64,000 nucleotides of DNA from Alkalihalobacillus sp. TS-13 (lineage in GTDB: Bacteria > Bacillota > Bacilli > Bacillales > Fictibacillaceae), in NCBI RefSeq assembly GCF_019720915.1, contig NZ_JAHKSI010000001.1:1798001-1862000 (forward strand), in the 5' to 3' direction. Positions 8,131 to 16,484 of this stretch are shown here, in pieces. Position numbers and translations under genes: made by a program. The notes beneath the pieces were generated by a model that was not told the origin of the DNA, did not search any database, and saw only the letters and a list, made by a program, of their open reading frames with translations. Numbering within the stretch: position 1 is the stretch's first letter; every line of letters begins with the position of its first letter.

Positions 8131-8203
8131 CCACCCCCTTTCTTTTGGGAGTGTGCCGACCACCCTTGAGAAAATCCTATTCTATTGCATCATCATTATA
8201 TCA
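8131..8203 (-). promoter_or_regulatory. Promoter and SD-sequestering leader of toxin copy 1
   Basis: An extended -10 element (TGATATAAT, 8195-8203) is followed after six bases by GCAATAGAATA (8178-8188), the probable transcript start. CACACTCCC at 8147-8155 is followed by GGGGGTG, the Shine-Dalgarno. CACTCCC and GGGGGTG can pair over seven positions with one G-U pair. The same elements recur in the same order and with the same promoter-to-start spacing at 16278-16355. Confidence 0.7.
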
Positions 8204-8247
8204 TGGAGAGTTGTAATAAATACGTCGTATATTAATTTTTTATGTTA

Positions 8248-8376
8248 TCATTTTGATTCGCGAAAAGGTAATGTTTTCTCTAAATATTCCTGCCAATAGC
8301 TTTCATTACCTTCTAGATCATATATCCAATAGTACATCATCAAAATTTCAAACTCCTGTTTCCTCCTTTTAGGCAT
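8248..8376 (-). CDS. Small hypothetical protein, 42 residues
   Basis: An open frame starting MPKRRKQEFEIL and rich in aromatic and acidic residues (MMYYWIYDLEGNESYWQEYL). The upstream ribosome binding site is weak for the first ATG. CAGGAG lies 12 bases before a pair of internal ATG codons, which would give about 30 residues. I do not recognise it. It lies between the toxin locus and the FMN reductase gene. The composition looks protein-like, but there is no independent support. Confidence 0.3.
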   Translation of the reverse strand: MPKRRKQEFEILMMYYWIYDLEGNESYWQEYLEKTLPFRESK

Positions 8377-8459
8377 TTTTCTATATAGAGAATCTAAATT
8401 CCAAAAAACGATCTCAAAATCACAGAGTTAAAATAAAGGAGAAATTAATCCTACAATGC

Positions 8460-9062
8460 TTACTCCAATGACTCCGTAATTCCTTCCTCTAATACATTCA
8501 CCGTCTCTATCTCATTTTTCTTATTCAACAATTCACCAAGCTTACAAGCATCTTCTATAGCTTTCTCGTCTTTAAAAATATCTTTAGGTTTTGCTCCCTC
8601 TCCTAATACGTATCCCTTATAGTCCAAACCAATAAATTGGCAAATATACATGAATTGTTGTACAAGTGGCACCCCTTTCACACGAGGGTTATCTCCTCCA
8701 ACCGCAATAATATATGCTTGTTTCTGACTCATTTTCTCTTTGAAATTCGGATATTTTTCATCCCTAACAGTTTGCGACCAACGATCGATAAAACGTTTCA
8801 TCACACTGGTCATTCCATACCAATAGATTGGTGTAGCAAAGATTAAAACCTCACAGTCAATGATTTGGTCAATGATTTGGTCATACTCATCTTTAACTGG
8901 AGAAAATCCATTCTTTTCATGTCTTTGGTCAATAATATCTTTAAACTGATACCTCTTGAGATCAATTTTTGTTACGTCTGGTAACCTTTTAACAACTTCT
9001 TCAGTTAAAAATTCTGTATTTCCGAGCTCTCTTGTGCTTCCATAAATTACTCCAACTTTCAT
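8460..9062 (-). CDS. NADPH-dependent FMN reductase / flavodoxin-fold oxidoreductase
   Basis: Cytoplasmic flavin-binding oxidoreductase of 200 residues. The N-terminus MKVGVIYGSTRELGNTEFL is the phosphate-binding loop for FMN. EVLIFATPIYWYGMTSVMKRFIDRW around residues 73-97 is the typical flavin-isoalloxazine loop of the NADPH-dependent FMN reductase/NAD(P)H quinone reductase family. Its ATG directly follows the stop codon of the MFS gene, with GAGGTGG inside the end of that gene, so the two are translationally coupled. The substrate is unknown; quinone or xenobiotic reduction is plausible next to an exporter. Confidence 0.85.
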   Translation of the reverse strand: MKVGVIYGSTRELGNTEFLTEEVVKRLPDVTKIDLKRYQFKDIIDQRHEKNGFSPVKDEYDQIIDQIIDCEVLIFATPIYWYGMTSVMKRFIDRWSQTVRDEKYPNFKEKMSQKQAYIIAVGGDNPRVKGVPLVQQFMYICQFIGLDYKGYVLGEGAKPKDIFKDEKAIEDACKLGELLNKKNEIETVNVLEEGITESLE

Positions 9063-10277
9063 TTAGACCACCTCATATCGATAATTAGTTTGACTCTTAC
9101 GTTTCGAAACAATATAATGCAAAATCAACCCAGCCAACATCAGTCCTCCCATACAAATAAAACCTATGCTTGGGGAAAAAACATCAATAAGCAGACCTAG
9201 CCCACTTGCAAATACAGCTTGAAGAAATAATGCTATCCCCATCCATACAGACATCGCTCTGCCCATCAATGGTTTGGGAACAATCTCCATTAGCATAGTG
9301 TTCATAATAATTCTTATGGATGAGTTGGAAAATCCAATTAAGAAACTTCCTAGATAGATCATGCTCACTAGTGAATTAAAAGATAATCCCACTAAAGTGA
9401 GAACAGATAGCGAGAAGATAACACTGACTGCTTTGTTTTTAGTGATTTTTTTTGCAAAAGGGGCAGCTATAAACCCAGAAATCAAACCACCTATCCCATA
9501 AGCCATATCGGAGAACCCAAAGACGACGGAATCAGCATTTAAAGTTCCACTGACATACTCTGGTAAGACCACATTGAAAACCATAGTCCCTACCAAAGGA
9601 ACGATCGCAACAAATCCCATGAGAAACGTCAATTGATGGGAACGCAAATAATGAATTCCTTTTTTAAAGGACCGAAGATACCCTTCATCCTTATCCTCTA
9701 GTAAAATGGATTGGTACTTAACGAAGCTCATAAACAAACTACTCATCACAAACATTAAGGAATTTATCAGAAGGATCGTTTCAAATCCGGCAAACTTATA
9801 AATAAAGCCGGAAGCTGCCCCAGCCATAAACATTCCCACTTGTAAACTAATCTCAATCAAAGAATTTCCTTTGGATAATTCCTCTTCCGGTAGTAATTCT
9901 TGAATGAGACTACGAGATGCCGACATGTAAATGCTCCAACCAAGACCATTGATGACGGCAAATAAATATATGTAGCCGATGGTGAATCCATTAAACATGA
10001 ACGCAGCTGTCAGTATTCCGATAGCCACTGCCCGTAGGATAAAAGTTAATTGAATCACTCCTTTTCGATTAAATTTATCTGTAAGAATCCCAGTCAAGGG
10101 AGAAACAAGAAATCCGGCTATTACGTTAAGAGCTAACATAATACCTACTGCTCCTGTCGAACCAGTTTCATCTAATAAGTACCAATTTGCCCCAATAGTA
10201 CTCATACCTACACCAAAACCAGATATGATATCCGCAAGAAAAAAGAACAAGAAACCTTTCCTAGTTAAAACCGACAT
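9063..10277 (-). CDS. MFS efflux transporter, DHA3-like
   Basis: A 404-residue major facilitator with about twelve hydrophobic segments. Features include ADIISGFGVGMSTIGANWYLLDETGS at the start, the loop SPLTGILTDKFNRKG near residue 60, and MGRAMSVWMGIALFLQAVFASGLG in the second half. This resembles macrolide or siderophore exporters of the DHA3 group. AGGTGATGAG precedes the ATG. The gene is followed without a gap by an FMN reductase. Upstream, its promoter has an inverted repeat inside the -35/-10 spacer. The upstream neighbour is a degraded ATP-grasp gene, which suggests that the pair once belonged to a small-molecule ligase/export locus. Confidence 0.85.
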   Translation of the reverse strand: MSVLTRKGFLFFFLADIISGFGVGMSTIGANWYLLDETGSTGAVGIMLALNVIAGFLVSPLTGILTDKFNRKGVIQLTFILRAVAIGILTAAFMFNGFTIGYIYLFAVINGLGWSIYMSASRSLIQELLPEEELSKGNSLIEISLQVGMFMAGAASGFIYKFAGFETILLINSLMFVMSSLFMSFVKYQSILLEDKDEGYLRSFKKGIHYLRSHQLTFLMGFVAIVPLVGTMVFNVVLPEYVSGTLNADSVVFGFSDMAYGIGGLISGFIAAPFAKKITKNKAVSVIFSLSVLTLVGLSFNSLVSMIYLGSFLIGFSNSSIRIIMNTMLMEIVPKPLMGRAMSVWMGIALFLQAVFASGLGLLIDVFSPSIGFICMGGLMLAGLILHYIVSKRKSQTNYRYEVV

Positions 10278-10303
10278 CTCATCACCTCATCATTATATTT
10301 AAC

Positions 10304-10333
10304 TCTATAAAAATCCTACCGTAGGGATTACAA
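10304..10333 (-). promoter_or_regulatory. Promoter of the MFS/FMN reductase operon with spacer operator
   Basis: On the minus strand TTGTAA (10328-10333) and TATAGA (10304-10309) are separated by 18 bp. AATCCCTACGGTAGGATT (10312-10329) spans the spacer and is an inverted repeat with one extra base. A dyad between -35 and -10 is typical for MerR-type control, but no MerR gene is visible. Confidence 0.45.
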
Positions 10334-10405
10334 GTGGTAAAACGGATAATTTAAATGGTTACCATCGAAAAAAACGTCTGAACAAAAGAAGCGCTTTATT
10401 CAAAT

Positions 10406-10442
10406 GAAAACCCCGATAAATTCATAGAATATGGGTTTTTTC
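10406..10442. terminator. Hairpin with T tracts, probably bidirectional
   Basis: GAAAACCC and GGGTTTTTT pair around a 19-base loop between the ATP-grasp remnant and the MFS promoter. It would end leftward transcription from the remnant. Confidence 0.45.
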
Positions 10443-10457
10443 CATTAAAATAGAAGA

Positions 10458-10926
10458 TTATACATATTCTAATTGAATAGAGTTAATCAAATGACTAGCT
10501 TTTCTTTTAGCTTCCTTTGAATTTACTCCTGAGGTGATTACATAGCCTAAACGATCATCAGAACTCTCGGGGGCCTCACTGTATCGCCAGGTTTAACATT
10601 TATTTCATATTTAATGACAGAAGGATCATTCTTTATATTTTCGATTCCAGTTACGGTTGAGATTTCACCATTGTTTCGAGACGTTAAATAAGCAATAGAA
10701 GTCTCCCATCATAAACAGAATCCTTAATAGCATAAAAAATAGACTTTAGATCCCTAATATTAGCTATTAAAAAATCATCATAATAGTCTTCATAACCATA
10801 TTTTCTAGGGTTGTCTGCAGAAGATCCTATGGCAATGACTTTGCACCCTTTTCGATAGGTCCTCTCTACAAAATCCACCCCATAAAAGCTCGGTTCTACA
10901 AAAGCTACAATCATTTGTTCTCCCAT
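10458..10926 (-). pseudogene. Remnant of an ATP-grasp ligase, central part deleted
   Basis: The first 76 codons (IVAFVEPSFYGVDFVERTYR, then a Rossmann-like preATP-grasp segment) are followed by a premature stop at 10684. Reading on in shifted frames gives GEISTVTGIENIKNDPSVIK and, after another shift near 10570, LGYVITSGVNSKEAKRKASH. These look like the C-terminal end of an ATP-grasp carboxylate-amine ligase. About 150 codons containing the ATP and metal sites are missing. An intact protein would be near 400 residues. It starts 157 bp from a divergent LysR gene, its probable former regulator. Confidence 0.65.
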
Positions 10927-11082
10927 TTTTCACTCCAACTCCTTATTATGTTTTTCGATTCTACTTTTTATAAATTTCAGTAAATGTATGGTAAGTTAAT
11001 CACAAGTTAATAAATGCCTGTATCCCAGATGAAAAGTTCGATGGAATGAATCGAAAAATACGATAGAAGTGGAGTGAGATAG

Positions 11083-11973
11083 ATGGATATGAAGCAACTT
11101 ACTACATTTCAAGTAGCTTGCAAGACATTAAATTTCACTAAAAGTGCTGAAATTTTGAATTATGCTCAATCCAGTGTGACGTCCCAAATCAAAAGCTTAG
11201 AATCGGAACTAGGTGTGAACTTGTTCGAGAGACTAGGAAATAAATTAGTTTTAACGCCATTTGGAGAGAAATTTCAGGTGTATGCTGACACCATTACTAC
11301 TCAATACCAATCGGCCATTGATGAAATCAATTACGATAAAAATATGACGAGTACTATTGTGGTGGGGGCGACTGAAAGTCAATGTACTTATAAGCTCCCT
11401 GAAGTGTTGAAGGAATTAAAAATTTTATTTCCGAATGTTGGAGTCATCGTCAAACCCGTTCATAAATATTCAGAAATTCAGTCAGAGCTACAGTCCGGAG
11501 AACTGGATTTTGCCTTTATGTTCGGAGAGGATATAGATGACGGGAATAACTTAAAGGTTTCTAAATTGTCGAAGGGAAGCTTAGTTTTGGTTGCTTCCCC
11601 AGTGAGTAAAACCACTGAACTTGATAATCCAAAACTGGAAGAATTAATCGAAGAAACCCTTATATTAACTGCAAAAGGATGTTCATACAGAAATTTATTA
11701 GAAGATATGCTTCTAGAGCACGAAATCAAATTCAATTCCACTTTTGAAATTACCAACATCGAAACCCTCAAGAACTGTGTGAAATCAGATCTTGGCATTG
11801 CCCTATTACCGTATGAAGTGGTAAAAGACGAGGTTGAGAGAAATGAATTAAGCATCATAGATTGGTCAAAAGGGAAGGACCAGGAAATATACCACTTTAT
11901 CTCGTGGCATAAAGATAAAAATCTTACTCCATTGCTAAATACATTTATCTCAATCAGTGAAAGTGTTTTCTAA
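11083..11973 (+). CDS. LysR-family transcriptional regulator
   Basis: A 296-residue DNA-binding regulator. The N-terminal winged helix (MDMKQLTTFQVACKTLNFTK, then SAEILNYAQSSVTSQIKSLE and FERLGNKLVLT) is classic LysR. The remainder is the periplasmic-binding-like effector domain, starting near TIVVGATESQ. GGAG lies eight bases before the ATG. It is divergent from the ATP-grasp remnant and the MFS/FMN reductase genes, which are the likely targets since LysR proteins usually control the adjacent divergent gene. The effector is unknown. Confidence 0.93.
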   Translation: MDMKQLTTFQVACKTLNFTKSAEILNYAQSSVTSQIKSLESELGVNLFERLGNKLVLTPFGEKFQVYADTITTQYQSAIDEINYDKNMTSTIVVGATESQCTYKLPEVLKELKILFPNVGVIVKPVHKYSEIQSELQSGELDFAFMFGEDIDDGNNLKVSKLSKGSLVLVASPVSKTTELDNPKLEELIEETLILTAKGCSYRNLLEDMLLEHEIKFNSTFEITNIETLKNCVKSDLGIALLPYEVVKDEVERNELSIIDWSKGKDQEIYHFISWHKDKNLTPLLNTFISISESVF

Positions 11974-11980
11974 TGCAAAA

Positions 11981-12013
11981 AATGCAACCCAAACGTTTGT
12001 GGTTGCATTTTTA
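11981..12013 (+). terminator. Terminator of the LysR gene
   Basis: AATGCAACC and GGTTGCATT pair around AAACG/TTTGT, followed by TTTT, directly after the stop codon. Confidence 0.85.
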
Positions 12014-12203
12014 TCCTGTATTCAATCATCTGAAAAAGACAAACCAATAATTAGGTTTGGCCTTCCTCTTAAATAGCCCCCAACCATGGTGATTCGAATT
12101 CAAGATATATCTAACTTGTTATATTCACGAACTTAAACAATCACCCCCTAATCCTGAAGACTTTAATTCAAGATACTATGAAGTAATCATGCAATATCTT
12201 ATA

Positions 12204-12521
12204 TTAAATGTCATATCGTTTTGAAAGTTTTTCTTTATGTGCTTGGAACACTTTTTCTAAGGGAATTTCATATTTATTCGCAATAATGATGAGATTTCCT
12301 AATACATCCCCTAATTCTTCCGTTAACTCTTGTTTATTTTTTTCATAAGACTCATCCCTTTCGTCTGGACGATCTCTTCCTATCTCAAGGGATCTTATGG
12401 CTCGGGCTACCTCTCCCGTTTCCTCAGCTAAAAAGCCAATCCGTATAAAGATATCTAACTCAGACCACCCTCTGATTTCATAATATTCTTTGATCCATTG
12501 TTGAAATTCGGTAACATCCAT
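12204..12521 (-). CDS. MazG-like nucleotide pyrophosphohydrolase
   Basis: A small all-alpha NTP pyrophosphohydrolase of 105 residues. The metal-binding pattern is visible as FLAEETGEVARAI and, about 35 residues later, ELTEELGDVLGNLI. I choose the ATG at 12521 because GAGGAGGAG lies just upstream; an in-frame start at 12545 lacks a site. The family hydrolyses non-canonical or excess nucleoside triphosphates. It is divergent from a LOG-family pseudogene, with both promoters in the 83 bp between them. Confidence 0.85.
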   Translation of the reverse strand: MDVTEFQQWIKEYYEIRGWSELDIFIRIGFLAEETGEVARAIRSLEIGRDRPDERDESYEKNKQELTEELGDVLGNLIIIANKYEIPLEKVFQAHKEKLSKRYDI

Positions 12522-12604
12522 TTTACTCCTCCTCACATTAGCCATAGTTTAACAAAGGATTCTAAATTTTGTATAATACTCATGGTGATTTCAGGAGGGA
12601 TAGG

Positions 12605-12938
12605 ATGAAAAAAATAGCTGTATTTTGCGGGTCAAGCCCCGGAGCATCTAATGCTTATATAGAGGGGGGCAAAAAAGCTCGGGAAAGAAATGGGTAAAAG
12701 AGATATCACTCTCGTCTATGGCGGGGCAAGTGTAGGAATGATGAGAGCTCTTGCAGATACGATCTTAGAGGAAGGCGGACAAGTGATTAGTGTTATGCCC
12801 GACTTTCTAGAAAAGAGGGAAATAGCACATAAACGCCTAACTGAACTGATGGTTGTTGGATCTATGCATGAAAGAAAAACCAAAATGTCAGAACTAGCTG
12901 ATGGATTTATTGCTTTACCAGGTGGTCCAGGAACGATG
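12605..12938 (+). pseudogene. LOG-family (lysine decarboxylase-like) protein, frameshifted and truncated
   Basis: Starts well: a TATAAT -10, CAGGAGGGATAGG and then MKKIAVFCGSSPGASNAYIE. A frameshift near 12670-12690 ends this frame. The next frame continues RDITLVYGGASVGMM, SVMPDFLEKREIAHK and ELADGFIALPGGPGTM. After the PGGPGT motif, homology stops at about 12938, where IS110 sequence begins. LOG enzymes release free nucleobase from riboside monophosphates; this copy lacks its last third and should be inactive. Confidence 0.85.
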
Positions 12939-13357
12939 ACACGGAGTTCCGCATAAACACCTTCTGGAATATTCGGTTCAGCGTATCGCCCATCTTTCAC
13001 TAATTGTGCAATGACCTTGGCATCTTTCACATCATTCTTTGTAGGTGAATTATCATCTAACTCTTTAGCTTTCTTCACATGTAAAGGGTTTACCACAACG
13101 AACTTGATATCAATAATGACCTTAGGCTACATGCCTATCATGACTTGATTCATGCTATGATCAGTGATTAACTTTTGAATCCACTTCAATAGATTATTAA
13201 AGCCAGTTTTAGTGTTCTCAAAAGATAGAGACGTTCCAAATTCTACACCTCTAAAGTCCTGAGCTCGTGCAACATGATTGAACTTCGCGATATCAACGCC
13301 TATAATAAGTGTTTGAGAAGTAATTTGAGCAAGTTTTTGATTTTGGTTATAATTCAT
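12939..13357 (-). mobile_element. IS110-family element remnant with N-terminal transposase half
   Basis: AGGAGGCTGCACA and an ATG at 13357 begin a DEDD transposase (TLIIGVDIAKFNHVARAQ). An in-frame TAG follows at MIGM, and a small in-frame deletion removes the segment that carries the catalytic Glu in this family. Reading resumes at IKFVVVNPLHVKKAKELDD, NDVKDAKVIAQLVKDGRYAE and stops being IS-like where it meets the LOG gene. The C-terminal half is absent here; a matching C-terminal fragment lies near 45.2 kb in the opposite orientation. Confidence 0.85.
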
Positions 13358-13670
13358 TGTGCAGCCTCCTGGTATAATTGTTCTTTTTGCTGGCCAGCTC
13401 TAAGACAATCATACCAAGGGGCTATTTTTTTCTGGGATATTACTTCATAACAGGAATGCTACCCGATTGTTGAGGAAGCCATGTAAAATCTTTTTATGGG
13501 GTTCTCATATATTAATGCTTATATACTTTTTAGTGTCGCTTCATACTCCTTAACCAGTTTATAAAAAGTATTCAAAACCAACAACCGCCCTTTTCCAAAC
13601 AAAAAAGTCCAGTTCATCACAAGAAAATCCAGAATATTCAATCCCTTTTCCTTGAATGCAGATGTTAGAA
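13358..13670. other. IS110 flank and upstream region of the GH3 gene
   Basis: No gene seen. The part next to 13357 would be the non-coding end of the IS110 element, where that family encodes its bridge RNA; I cannot delimit one in this degraded copy. The right part holds the promoter region of the GH3 gene, with a TAGAAT -10-like element at 13666-13671 but no good -35. Confidence 0.35.
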
Positions 13671-13684
13671 TGAAAACGTTTACA
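13671..13684 (+). promoter_or_regulatory. CcpA catabolite-responsive element (cre)
   Basis: TGAAAACGTTTACA fits the consensus TGWAARCGYTWNCW at all 14 positions. It lies 50 bp before the GH3 start, overlapping the likely transcription start, so repression by CcpA in preferred sugars is expected. Confidence 0.75.
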
Positions 13685-13734
13685 ACAGGGATTTTGTGCT
13701 GCGATATTATTTTAAAAGGAGGAGAACGGATGGA

Positions 13735-16116
13735 ATGAAGAAAAAGTGGGGGAAAAGAAATTCAAAATTCGGTAAAAAATTAGTTGGTAGTTTACTAGCT
13801 ACTTTATTGGTTTTATCTGCTGGTACACCTTCTTTTTCCAGTAGTGCCAGTCCAAATAGTAATGGGATTGGAAAAGGTTTGTCCAAGGATAACGGAAAAA
13901 AATGGTCCATTATTGAATCAGGTGAAATTAATTATGCGACAAATCGAGGCGGTCCGACTCTAGGATATTCTGATCATTCCGGAGTGGATATCATTATTCG
14001 TGCTGGATATGCGTTTAAAGATTTGAATAAAAATAAAAAGTTGGATCAGTACGAGGATTGGCGGCTATCTATTGAAGAGCGTGCTGAAGATTTAGCATCT
14101 AAAATGTCAGTAGAACAAATTTCTGGTTTAATGCTGTACAGCTCGCATCAAAGGATTGATTCTGCTGAATTAACGGAATCCCAGAGAAGTTATATTGTTA
14201 ATGATAATCTTCGTCACGTATTGTTTACAAGTGTTGCAAGCCCAGAAACAGCAGCACAGTGGAACAATAATGCTCAAGCGTTAGCTGAAGGATTGGGTTT
14301 AGGTATTCCTTTAAATAACAGTTCGGATCCACGTCATGGATCGGATTCTAGTGCAGAATTTAATGCTGGAGCTGGTGGAGATATATCGATGTGGCCAGAG
14401 TCCATTGGGTTAGCTGCTACTTTTGATCCTAAAATTGTTGAAGAATTTGGTGAAATTGCTTCAAAGGAGTATCGTGCACTTGGAATTTCAACCGCACTTT
14501 CTCCACAAATTGATATTGCAACTGATCCCCGTTGGTATCGGTTCCCGGGTACATTTGGTGAAGATGCTCACCTTTCAGCAGACATGGCTCGAGCCTATGC
14601 CGATGGATTCCAAACATCAAGCGGAGAAGATGAAATTACTAAAGCATGGGGATACACAAGTGTCAATACAATGGCCAAACACTGGCCTGGCGGTGGATCC
14701 GGTGAAGCTGGACGTGATGCGCATTATCCGTTTGGGAAATACGCCGTTTATCCAGGAAACAACTTTGAAGAACATCTTATTCCATTTTTAAACGGTGTAT
14801 TTGACTTAAAAGGTGGAACCGGTTCAGTTTCTGCAATCATGCCTTACTACACCATTTCATGGGATCAAGATACTAAGTATGGAGAAAACGTTGGTAATTC
14901 ATATAGTAAATATATGATCAATGATCTTCTTAGAAATAAATATGGTTATAATGGAGTTATCACTACAGACTGGGGAATTACCGAGGATATTGGTTATGAA
15001 ATCGACGATATGGAGAAATTCGGTTATGGAACCTCATGGGGTGTTGAAGATCTTTCTGTTCCGGAACGATTTTATAAAGTTATTATGAACGGTGTGGATC
15101 AGTTTGGTGGTGTTGATGAATCAGATGATATTTTAGTTGCTTATCAAATGGGTGTTGAGGAGCATGGAGAAGAATTCATACGAAACCGCTTTGAGGAATC
15201 TGCAGTTAGATTGTTAAAAAATGTGTTCCAAGTAGGTTTATTTGAAAATCCTTACCTTGATGTCAAAGAAACAGCTGAGACTGTCGGTAATCCAGAATTC
15301 ATGGAAGCGGGTTTTGAAGCACAACTCAAGTCGATTGTTATGTTAAAGAACAAGGATAAGACGCTACCACTAAAAGCAAAAGATAACAAAAAATTAACAG
15401 CTTATGTACCGGAACGCTGGTACCCTCCTGTGAAAGCTCGTTTTGGTGGAGGGGTGACACCAGGTTACTATGAAGTTCCATTTAATCTTGATGTTGTTCA
15501 AAAATATTTTAATGTAACGAAAGATCCTAATAAAGCAGACTTTGCACTTGTTGGAATAAAAAGTCCAGATGGCGGACTTGGTTATTCTGTAGAAGATCGT
15601 AAAAATGGTGGAAATGGTTACTTACCAATTAGTTTACAATACGGCGAATATACAGCTGATCATGCTAGAAAGGTAAGTATAGCTGGTGGACATCCAACAG
15701 AAGATTTCACAAATAGATCTTACAAGGGTAAAACAGTAACAGCTGCAAATACAAAAGATCTTGATCTTGTACTTGAAACTAGAGAGAAAATGGGTGACAA
15801 GCCTGTAATTGTTTCAATCAACATGAGTACTCCGGCAGTACTTGCTGAATTTGAAAATAAAGTTGATGCAATTCTAGTAAATTTCGGTGTTCAAGACCAA
15901 GCATTGTTTGAAGTCTTATCCGGTGGTTTTGAACCTTCCGGGCTTCTGCCACTGCAAATGCCGGCCAGCATGAAAACCGTAGAAGAACAATTTGAAGACG
16001 TTCCACACGACATGGACGTGCATGTAGACTCAGAAGGAAATGCTTATGACTTCACATTTGGCCTTAACTGGGATGGCGTTATCTCAGACGAAAGAGTAAA
16101 AAAATATAGAAAATAA
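13735..16116 (+). CDS. Secreted glycoside hydrolase family 3 (beta-glucosidase-like)
   Basis: A 793-residue exported glycosidase. Residues 1-40 are a signal peptide: a basic start (MKKKWGKRNSKFGKK), a hydrophobic SLLATLLVLSAG core, then SSSAS. The (beta/alpha)8 domain has NSSDPRHG, the substrate-binding KHWPGGG near residue 315 and the nucleophile Asp in VITTDWG near residue 412. A C-terminal alpha/beta sandwich follows. I start at the ATG at 13735. The best ribosome binding site (AAAGGAGG) actually serves ATG GAA TGA at 13730, whose stop overlaps this ATG, so initiation may be by coupling. A cre box and a terminator flank the gene, which appears monocistronic. Confidence 0.92.
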   Translation: MKKKWGKRNSKFGKKLVGSLLATLLVLSAGTPSFSSSASPNSNGIGKGLSKDNGKKWSIIESGEINYATNRGGPTLGYSDHSGVDIIIRAGYAFKDLNKNKKLDQYEDWRLSIEERAEDLASKMSVEQISGLMLYSSHQRIDSAELTESQRSYIVNDNLRHVLFTSVASPETAAQWNNNAQALAEGLGLGIPLNNSSDPRHGSDSSAEFNAGAGGDISMWPESIGLAATFDPKIVEEFGEIASKEYRALGISTALSPQIDIATDPRWYRFPGTFGEDAHLSADMARAYADGFQTSSGEDEITKAWGYTSVNTMAKHWPGGGSGEAGRDAHYPFGKYAVYPGNNFEEHLIPFLNGVFDLKGGTGSVSAIMPYYTISWDQDTKYGENVGNSYSKYMINDLLRNKYGYNGVITTDWGITEDIGYEIDDMEKFGYGTSWGVEDLSVPERFYKVIMNGVDQFGGVDESDDILVAYQMGVEEHGEEFIRNRFEESAVRLLKNVFQVGLFENPYLDVKETAETVGNPEFMEAGFEAQLKSIVMLKNKDKTLPLKAKDNKKLTAYVPERWYPPVKARFGGGVTPGYYEVPFNLDVVQKYFNVTKDPNKADFALVGIKSPDGGLGYSVEDRKNGGNGYLPISLQYGEYTADHARKVSIAGGHPTEDFTNRSYKGKTVTAANTKDLDLVLETREKMGDKPVIVSINMSTPAVLAEFENKVDAILVNFGVQDQALFEVLSGGFEPSGLLPLQMPASMKTVEEQFEDVPHDMDVHVDSEGNAYDFTFGLNWDGVISDERVKKYRK

Positions 16117-16177
16117 GGAGAAATCTTAAGGACAGTTAATTAGATTTATCCTTTCATTATTAATCATATGAATTAAG

Positions 16178-16213
16178 AAGGGGAACTCCTGGAAACCTCA
16201 GGAGTTTCCTTAT
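16178..16213 (+). terminator. Terminator after the GH3 gene
   Basis: GGAACTCCTG and CAGGAGTTTCC pair with one bulge around a short loop. The T content after the stem is modest. Confidence 0.65.
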
Positions 16214-16277
16214 CAAAAATCATCGAGCAATATGGTGTAAGCAGCTACGATCACCACAGGTTAAAAGGCATATACGC

Positions 16278-16355
16278 TATAATTAAATGGCAATAGAATA
16301 CGGCTTATCCTGAAGGATGATCGGCACACTCCCACGTCGGAAACAAAAGGGGGTG
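16278..16355 (+). promoter_or_regulatory. Promoter and SD-sequestering leader of toxin copy 2
   Basis: TATAAT (16278-16283), six bases, then GCAATAGAATA (16290-16300). TCGGCACACTCCC (16321-16333) and the Shine-Dalgarno GGGGGTG (16349-16355) follow. CACTCCC can pair with GGGGGTG. Every element matches copy 1 at 8131-8203 in order; sequence between the elements has diverged. Confidence 0.7.
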
Positions 16356-16363
16356 ATGCCTCC

Positions 16364-16444
16364 ATGACAGTTTACCAAGCACTTTCAATTATGCTCACAT
16401 TTGGGCTTCTGATCGTTGCGATACTGTCTTTCCACAAAAAATAG
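16364..16444 (+). CDS. Putative holin-like type I toxin (copy 2)
   Basis: A 26-residue peptide, MTVYQALSIMLTFGLLI then VAILSFHKK, paralogous to the peptide at 8041-8124 (same MTV start, LIV core and LSFxxKK end). The ribosome binding site AAAAGGGGGTGATG is strong but leader-sequestered. Unlike copy 1, I find no convincing terminator hairpin after the stop and no clear antisense promoter/terminator pair, so the antitoxin of this copy is either differently arranged or lost. Confidence 0.75.
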   Translation: MTVYQALSIMLTFGLLIVAILSFHKK

Positions 16445-16484
16445 ACCACATTATTTTTTTCTTCAAGCATATAATAGATTCTCA

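Noticed and set aside
8036-8299. 87-codon plus-strand frame over the toxin locus
   Set aside because: It runs through both the toxin gene and its promoter in antisense; toxin, leader and terminators explain the sequence.
11478-11858. 126-codon minus-strand frame inside the LysR gene
   Set aside because: Serine-rich antisense shadow of a clear LysR effector domain.
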